Below are positions 7,025-10,738 of a stretch of 10,738 nt of DNA, piece by piece. The position numbers were made by a program, and so were the translations under genes. The notes under the pieces are model-generated. The model was not told where the DNA came from. It was given only the letters and a program-made list of their open reading frames with translations, and did no database searches. Position 1 is the stretch's first letter; every line of letters starts with the position of its first letter. Origin of the DNA: Chromatocurvus sp046260215 (GTDB taxonomy: Bacteria; Pseudomonadota; Gammaproteobacteria; Pseudomonadales; Halieaceae); contig JBHEPQ010000023.1 in NCBI GenBank assembly GCA_046260215.1, positions 1 to 10,738 on the forward strand. The letters are read 5' to 3'.

Positions 7025-7031
7025 ATTGCAA
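7003..7031 (-). promoter_or_regulatory. Sigma70-type promoter of the TonB receptor gene
   Basis: On the minus strand TTGCAA (7031-7026; four of six matches to TTGACA) and TAAGAT (7008-7003; four of six to TATAAT) are separated by exactly 17 bases. The predicted transcription start near 6996 gives a leader of about 70 bases before the GTG. The inverted repeat at 6998-7024 overlaps it almost entirely, so a bound repressor would exclude RNA polymerase. Confidence 0.55.
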
Positions 7032-7157
7032 GATTTGGATTTCAGAAACATCGCAAAAAAATACAGCGACTGCAAACCACTGCTGACCTGAGCGGGCGCG
7101 GTCCTGTCGTGTCAGACCACCCCGTAAGCGAGCATGGCGTCCGTAACCACTTCAGGC

Positions 7158-8216
7158 TTACCGAGCCGGCGGATTCAGCACGCGCTCGCCTGCAGCGAGG
7201 CCTGCCACGACCTCGACCGTTCCATCGTCACGCGGCGCGCCGAGTCGCACAAACCGGCGCTCCGATCCACTGTCGCCCTGCACCCACAGAACATCGAGCT
7301 GTCCGATGGATCGCACGCGCGCCAGAGGCACCAGCAGGTGCTCGACGCGGCCCGCCGGAATACGCAGACGCGCATACATTCCGGGCAGCAACGAATCGGC
7401 AGGCGGCAGACGCACGCGGATCATGAAGGCCCTGGCGCCGGGATCGGCGGCAGGCACGATCTCCTCGATAGCTCCATCCAGCTTGCGGTCGAGCGCCGGC
7501 ACTTCAACCGGTAGGGTATCGCCTTCAGTGAGAATAAGCGCCAGTGACTCGCGCACCCAGGCCTCAACGCGTAGCGACACGGGGTTGTACAGCGACAGCA
7601 TGCGCTGGCCCGGCGATACCGTGTCACCGGGTTCAACGAAGCGCTCGACCACGCGGCCGCCAATCGGCGCGCGCACCTGCGCGTAGGACAGCGCCGCCTC
7701 ACTTTCCTCTACCTGCCGCCGGGCGCGCTGCAGCTCGGCCTCCAGGCTGCGTGCCGCCGAGATGGCGGCATCCAGATCAGCATCTGCCAGCAGGCCGCGC
7801 TCATGCATGCTGGTCGTCCGCTGCAGGTTGCGACTGGCCTCGTCAAGGCGCGCCTGTGCGCTGTTGACGGCTTCCTGCGACTGTCGTGCCCGGGCGGTCA
7901 GATCATCATCTTCCAGAGCCACCAGAAGCGCGCCGGCCTCGACCACATCACCCGAACGCACCAGCAGGCGGCTGACCCGTGCCAGCAGCCGGGAACTGAC
8001 CACGGTGTGTTCCAGCGCCTGCACAGATGCCGGCACTGACTCCGTGACCGGCTCCATCGTGTAGTCGACCACAAGCGCATCATCGGCATCCCGGGCCGCG
8101 GCGGGCTCTACGCCGGGAACAATACGATCGTTGAACATGCCCGCCATCCAGGCGATCACCAACAGTAAGAGAGCCAGCGCCGCCAGTGGCAACAGGAATT
8201 TCCTTGGTTGGATCAT
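7158..8216 (-). CDS. RND efflux periplasmic adaptor (membrane-fusion protein, HlyD/AcrA family)
   Basis: The 352-residue protein has a single N-terminal membrane anchor (about residues 8-25) and no lipobox, so it is an inner-membrane anchored periplasmic adaptor joining the RND pump to an outer-membrane channel. The first half of the lipoyl domain is at about 72-105 (HTVVSSRLLARVSRLLVRSGDVVEAG). A coiled-coil hairpin rich in Ala, Arg and Glu follows (108-177), then the second lipoyl half VRAPIGGRVVERFVEPGDTVSPGQ (181-204), the beta-barrel domain (about 215-290) and the membrane-proximal domain to the end. It starts at ATG 8216, overlapping the pump stop by 4 bases (ATGA), with GAGGAG 8 bases upstream, so the two are translationally coupled. 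The adaptor follows the pump, the reverse of the usual order. The exported substrate cannot be told from the sequence, and no outer-membrane channel gene is in view. Confidence 0.93.
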   Translation of the reverse strand: MIQPRKFLLPLAALALLLLVIAWMAGMFNDRIVPGVEPAAARDADDALVVDYTMEPVTESVPASVQALEHTVVSSRLLARVSRLLVRSGDVVEAGALLVALEDDDLTARARQSQEAVNSAQARLDEASRNLQRTTSMHERGLLADADLDAAISAARSLEAELQRARRQVEESEAALSYAQVRAPIGGRVVERFVEPGDTVSPGQRMLSLYNPVSLRVEAWVRESLALILTEGDTLPVEVPALDRKLDGAIEEIVPAADPGARAFMIRVRLPPADSLLPGMYARLRIPAGRVEHLLVPLARVRSIGQLDVLWVQGDSGSERRFVRLGAPRDDGTVEVVAGLAAGERVLNPPAR

Positions 8217-10738
8217 GCTGCAGGCTCCTCGGACTGCGAAAGGCTGTTGTCGCTGAACACCAGCCAGTACACCACCGGCACAATCAGCAGTGTAAACAGG
8301 GTGGAGGCAACGATGCCGAAAATAATCGCCAGGGCCAGGCCATTGAACACCGGATCAAGGGTAATGATGAGATTGCCCAGAAGGGTCGTACCGGCTGTCA
8401 GCATGACCGGGCGCATTCGCACGGCGCCGGCCTGAAGTACCGCCTCCCGGAGGGTCTCTCCCTCAGCCAGGGACTGGGCGATGAACTCCACCAGGATCAG
8501 CGAATTGCGCACGACGATGCCGGCGAGAGCAATCATCCCGATCATGGCGGTTGCGGTAAACATGACCGGATCGGGCGCACCGGCGACCACACGCTCCCCC
8601 ACCTGGTTCATCAGCCAGAATCCCGGCATGATACCGATCACCGTCAGCGGTATGGCTGACATGATGATCAGGGACAGGGCGGTCGACCGCGTCTGCGCGC
8701 GCAGAATGGCAAAGATCGCCAGCAGGGCAAACGCGTAACCGAGACCCATATCGCGGAATACGTCTATCGTTATCGCCAGCTCGCCCTCGCCGGTCCAGCT
8801 CACCTCGGTACCCGGCGGTATTTGCCAGGGTTCACCGCCGCCGCTATTGAGGAACGTGCGCGAATCCCAGTCGGGCGCGCTGCTGTCCCGCTTACGCGGT
8901 GTGTCCCGTTCAAGCTGATCAGCAGTTATGTCGGCAATTACCGACGCCGGCGTGCGACCGTTCAGCTCCGCCATCACATACACGACCTGCCGCAGATCCT
9001 TGCGATGAATAGTGCTGTCTACCGTGCGCGTCTCAAAACTGCCAAGTTCGCCCAGTGCAACCAGCGGCTGTGGCGCCACCTCCAGCCCCTGTTCGGTCGT
9101 GGTCGCGGTGATACCGGCTCGACCGCGGACCAGCAGGCGCAGGAAGTCCCCTTCCAGCACACGCTCCCTCCGGGGCAGGCGCAGCTCAATCGGCACCGGC
9201 AGTATCTCGTCCGGGTCCTGCAGGTAGCCGGCGATTTCTCCCGCATTGGCCAGCGTTAAAAGACGGGCAACGTCCGCCGTCGATATACCGGATAACGTCG
9301 CTTTCTGTTTATCCGTAATAAAGCGTTGCTGCGCCTGCGAGGCCTCCAGAGTCGAATCCACCTCCACCACGTGGGGTTCGTGGGACAGGCGCTGCACAAG
9401 CTCCCGCGCCGCAGCTTCCTGTCTTGCGTAAGGCGTCAGCGTGTCGGCGTAGATCTCGGCCACGACCGTACTCAGCACCGGCGGACCCGGCGGCACTTCC
9501 ACCACCTTGACCGAGACCCCCTCCTCCACCAGTGGCGCCAGCAGCGCCCGCAGGCGCAGCACGACGGCGTGAGACTGGTGCTCCCGCATCGCCTTGTCCG
9601 CCAGCACCAGGCGCAGCTCACCCTGGTGTGGGGCCGTTCGCTGATAGTAGCGACGTACCATGCCATTGAAATCCATGGGCGAGGGCTCACCCGCAAAGGC
9701 CGCCACCCAGCGCACTTCCGGCACCCGAGCCGCGACCGCAGACAGTTGCCTCAGCGTCGCCGCCGTGTGCTCGAGACTGCTGCCTTCGGGCATGTCCAAC
9801 AGCACCTGAACCTCGTTCTTGTTGTCATACGGCAGCAGCTTCACCGGCACCGCCCGCCACACCGGCAGCAGCGCCGAGGCAATAAACAGCAATACAACGA
9901 TCACCAGAAGCGTGCGCGCCCGGGCGCGGCTGTCCAGGAAAGGCGTCAGCAGCGACCGGTACAGGCCCTGACCCGCCGGCGCCTTAGCGGACTCGGATGG
10001 CGGCCCTGCCCGCAGCAGCCGGCTGGCGACAAACGGGGTTACCAGAAAGGCGACCAGCGTACTGATAATGACACTGACAGGCACGTTGAACGCCATAGGC
10101 GCCATATACGGGCCCATCATGCCGGTAATAAACGCCAGCGGCAGGAACGCCGCAACAATGGTCAGGGTCGACATGATCAGCGGTGAGCGGATCTCCAGCA
10201 TCGCGCCGCCCACGCGCTCGGCCAGCGAGCCCTCGCCGCGGCGCAGAAAACGGTCGATATTGTCCACGCCGGTGATCGGGTCATCCACCAGCAGACCGAG
10301 GGAAAGGATCAGGGCAAACAGAGTGACCCGGTTGATCGTGTAGCCGAACGCCAGGTCCAGCGCCAGGGTCGCGCCGTAGCACACCGGCAGGGCCAGACCC
10401 ACCACCAGCGCCGCGCGCCAGCCGAGGAAAACGCCGATAAACACCACGACCGTCAGGACGGCAAAGCCCAGGGAAGTCACCAGCTCGTTGACCTTGGCAT
10501 CCGCCGTTTCACCGTAGTCGCGCAGTACCGTGAGACGGACTTCGGGCGGCAGGATGTCCGCCTGCAGGCGTTTCAGACTGGCCAGAGCCTGTCCCGAGAC
10601 AGTTACCGCGTTAGAACCACGCTGCTTGGCAACGGCCAGCGTCACCATGGGCTGCTCGGCGCTGGAGTCATTGCCGGAAACCGCCTGCAGCCAGCTGTAG
10701 GCTGTCGGCTCGGCGGGCCCGTCGACAATAGCGGCGAC
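8213..10738 (-). CDS. RND-family inner-membrane efflux pump, 5' end cut by window edge
   Basis: The reading frame stays open to the right edge, giving 841 visible residues (starting VAAIVDGPAEPTAYSW); the internal Met at 10648 is not the true start. Compared with the roughly 1030-1100 residues of RND pumps, about 250-300 N-terminal residues are missing, including TM1 and much of the first periplasmic domain. Visible parts are the end of that periplasmic region, TM2-TM6, a cytosolic linker, TM7, the second periplasmic domain and TM8-TM12. The TM4 proton-relay pair Asp-Asp is present in GLLVDDPITGVDN (codons at 10285-10280). The TM10 position matching AcrB Lys940 is Ala (VEFIAQ, codon 8479-8477). 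Pumps of this class use the proton gradient to export drugs, lipids, metals or other toxic compounds with an adaptor and a TolC-like channel. It overlaps the adaptor gene by 4 bases. Confidence 0.94.
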   Translation of the reverse strand, partial: VAAIVDGPAEPTAYSWLQAVSGNDSSAEQPMVTLAVAKQRGSNAVTVSGQALASLKRLQADILPPEVRLTVLRDYGETADAKVNELVTSLGFAVLTVVVFIGVFLGWRAALVVGLALPVCYGATLALDLAFGYTINRVTLFALILSLGLLVDDPITGVDNIDRFLRRGEGSLAERVGGAMLEIRSPLIMSTLTIVAAFLPLAFITGMMGPYMAPMAFNVPVSVIISTLVAFLVTPFVASRLLRAGPPSESAKAPAGQGLYRSLLTPFLDSRARARTLLVIVVLLFIASALLPVWRAVPVKLLPYDNKNEVQVLLDMPEGSSLEHTAATLRQLSAVAARVPEVRWVAAFAGEPSPMDFNGMVRRYYQRTAPHQGELRLVLADKAMREHQSHAVVLRLRALLAPLVEEGVSVKVVEVPPGPPVLSTVVAEIYADTLTPYARQEAAARELVQRLSHEPHVVEVDSTLEASQAQQRFITDKQKATLSGISTADVARLLTLANAGEIAGYLQDPDEILPVPIELRLPRRERVLEGDFLRLLVRGRAGITATTTEQGLEVAPQPLVALGELGSFETRTVDSTIHRKDLRQVVYVMAELNGRTPASVIADITADQLERDTPRKRDSSAPDWDSRTFLNSGGGEPWQIPPGTEVSWTGEGELAITIDVFRDMGLGYAFALLAIFAILRAQTRSTALSLIIMSAIPLTVIGIMPGFWLMNQVGERVVAGAPDPVMFTATAMIGMIALAGIVVRNSLILVEFIAQSLAEGETLREAVLQAGAVRMRPVMLTAGTTLLGNLIITLDPVFNGLALAIIFGIVASTLFTLLIVPVVYWLVFSDNSLSQSEEPAA

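Noticed and set aside
7055..7085. Possible rho-independent terminator on the minus strand after the adaptor gene (CAGC/GCTG arms followed by seven T)
   Set aside because: The stem has only four perfect pairs before mismatches and wobble pairs, and a long loop; the T run may be incidental. A second GGTC/GACC stem near 7101-7120 has no T tract.
6102..7091. A 329-codon plus-strand open frame opposite the receptor gene 5' end
   Set aside because: It is antisense to the signal peptide and plug domain of the receptor and runs through its promoter and operator; no family resemblance was seen.
9326..10186. A 286-codon plus-strand open frame rich in Arg, His and Gln
   Set aside because: It is antisense to the RND pump and its biased composition is what a GC-rich complementary frame yields.
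10646..10648. ATG at 10648 as start of the RND pump
   Set aside because: The frame continues open to the window edge with RND-like periplasmic sequence, and TM1 and the early periplasmic domain are missing, so the Met is internal.

Overview
This GC-rich window reads as a chromosomal segment of a Gram-negative bacterium, most likely a gammaproteobacterium. The grounds are an alaS-lysC junction, a GreB factor whose N-terminus (MSRYRPP...) is of the proteobacterial type, a FecA-like TonB-dependent receptor and a tripartite RND efflux system. The genus cannot be fixed from the sequence; a marine, iron-scavenging lifestyle is a guess only. Coding density is very high: the longest gap is 231 bases and no stretch over 300 bases lacks a gene. 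I see no insertion sequence, phage, CRISPR, tRNA or rRNA.

Left block (1-4128, all minus strand). Reading in the direction of transcription: a secreted M23 peptidase; then a tight run of a Trm112/UPF0434 (YcaR-like) small protein, a HinT-type HIT protein, alanyl-tRNA synthetase (alaS) and the first 12 codons of aspartate kinase (lysC), which runs off the left edge. Spacings in the last four are 3, 26 and -4 bases, so they probably form one operon. A plausible -10 element lies in the 69-base gap after the peptidase gene.

Middle (4129-4745). greB is transcribed divergently from the M23 gene. The 112-base gap between the two start codons holds an imperfect 13-14 base tandem repeat and a GC-only hairpin that covers the greB ribosome-binding region and touches its ATG.

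Right block (4800-10738, all minus strand). The 5'-truncated RND pump gene overlaps the downstream membrane-fusion protein gene by 4 bases, an inverted order compared with the usual adaptor-then-pump arrangement. A 231-base gap follows, and then a FecA-like TonB-dependent receptor that lacks the N-terminal signalling domain. That gap contains a Fur-like operator (8-base perfect inverted arms) placed inside a sigma70-type promoter with TTGCAA and TAAGAT separated by 17 bases, which predicts iron-repressed expression of the receptor.

Most of the window is ordinary housekeeping and transport. No clearly novel system is evident. The points most worth a second look are the translation-centred operon, the zinc-ligand substitution in the M23 peptidase, the hairpin at the greB start codon, the Fur/promoter overlap, and the inverted RND-adaptor gene order.
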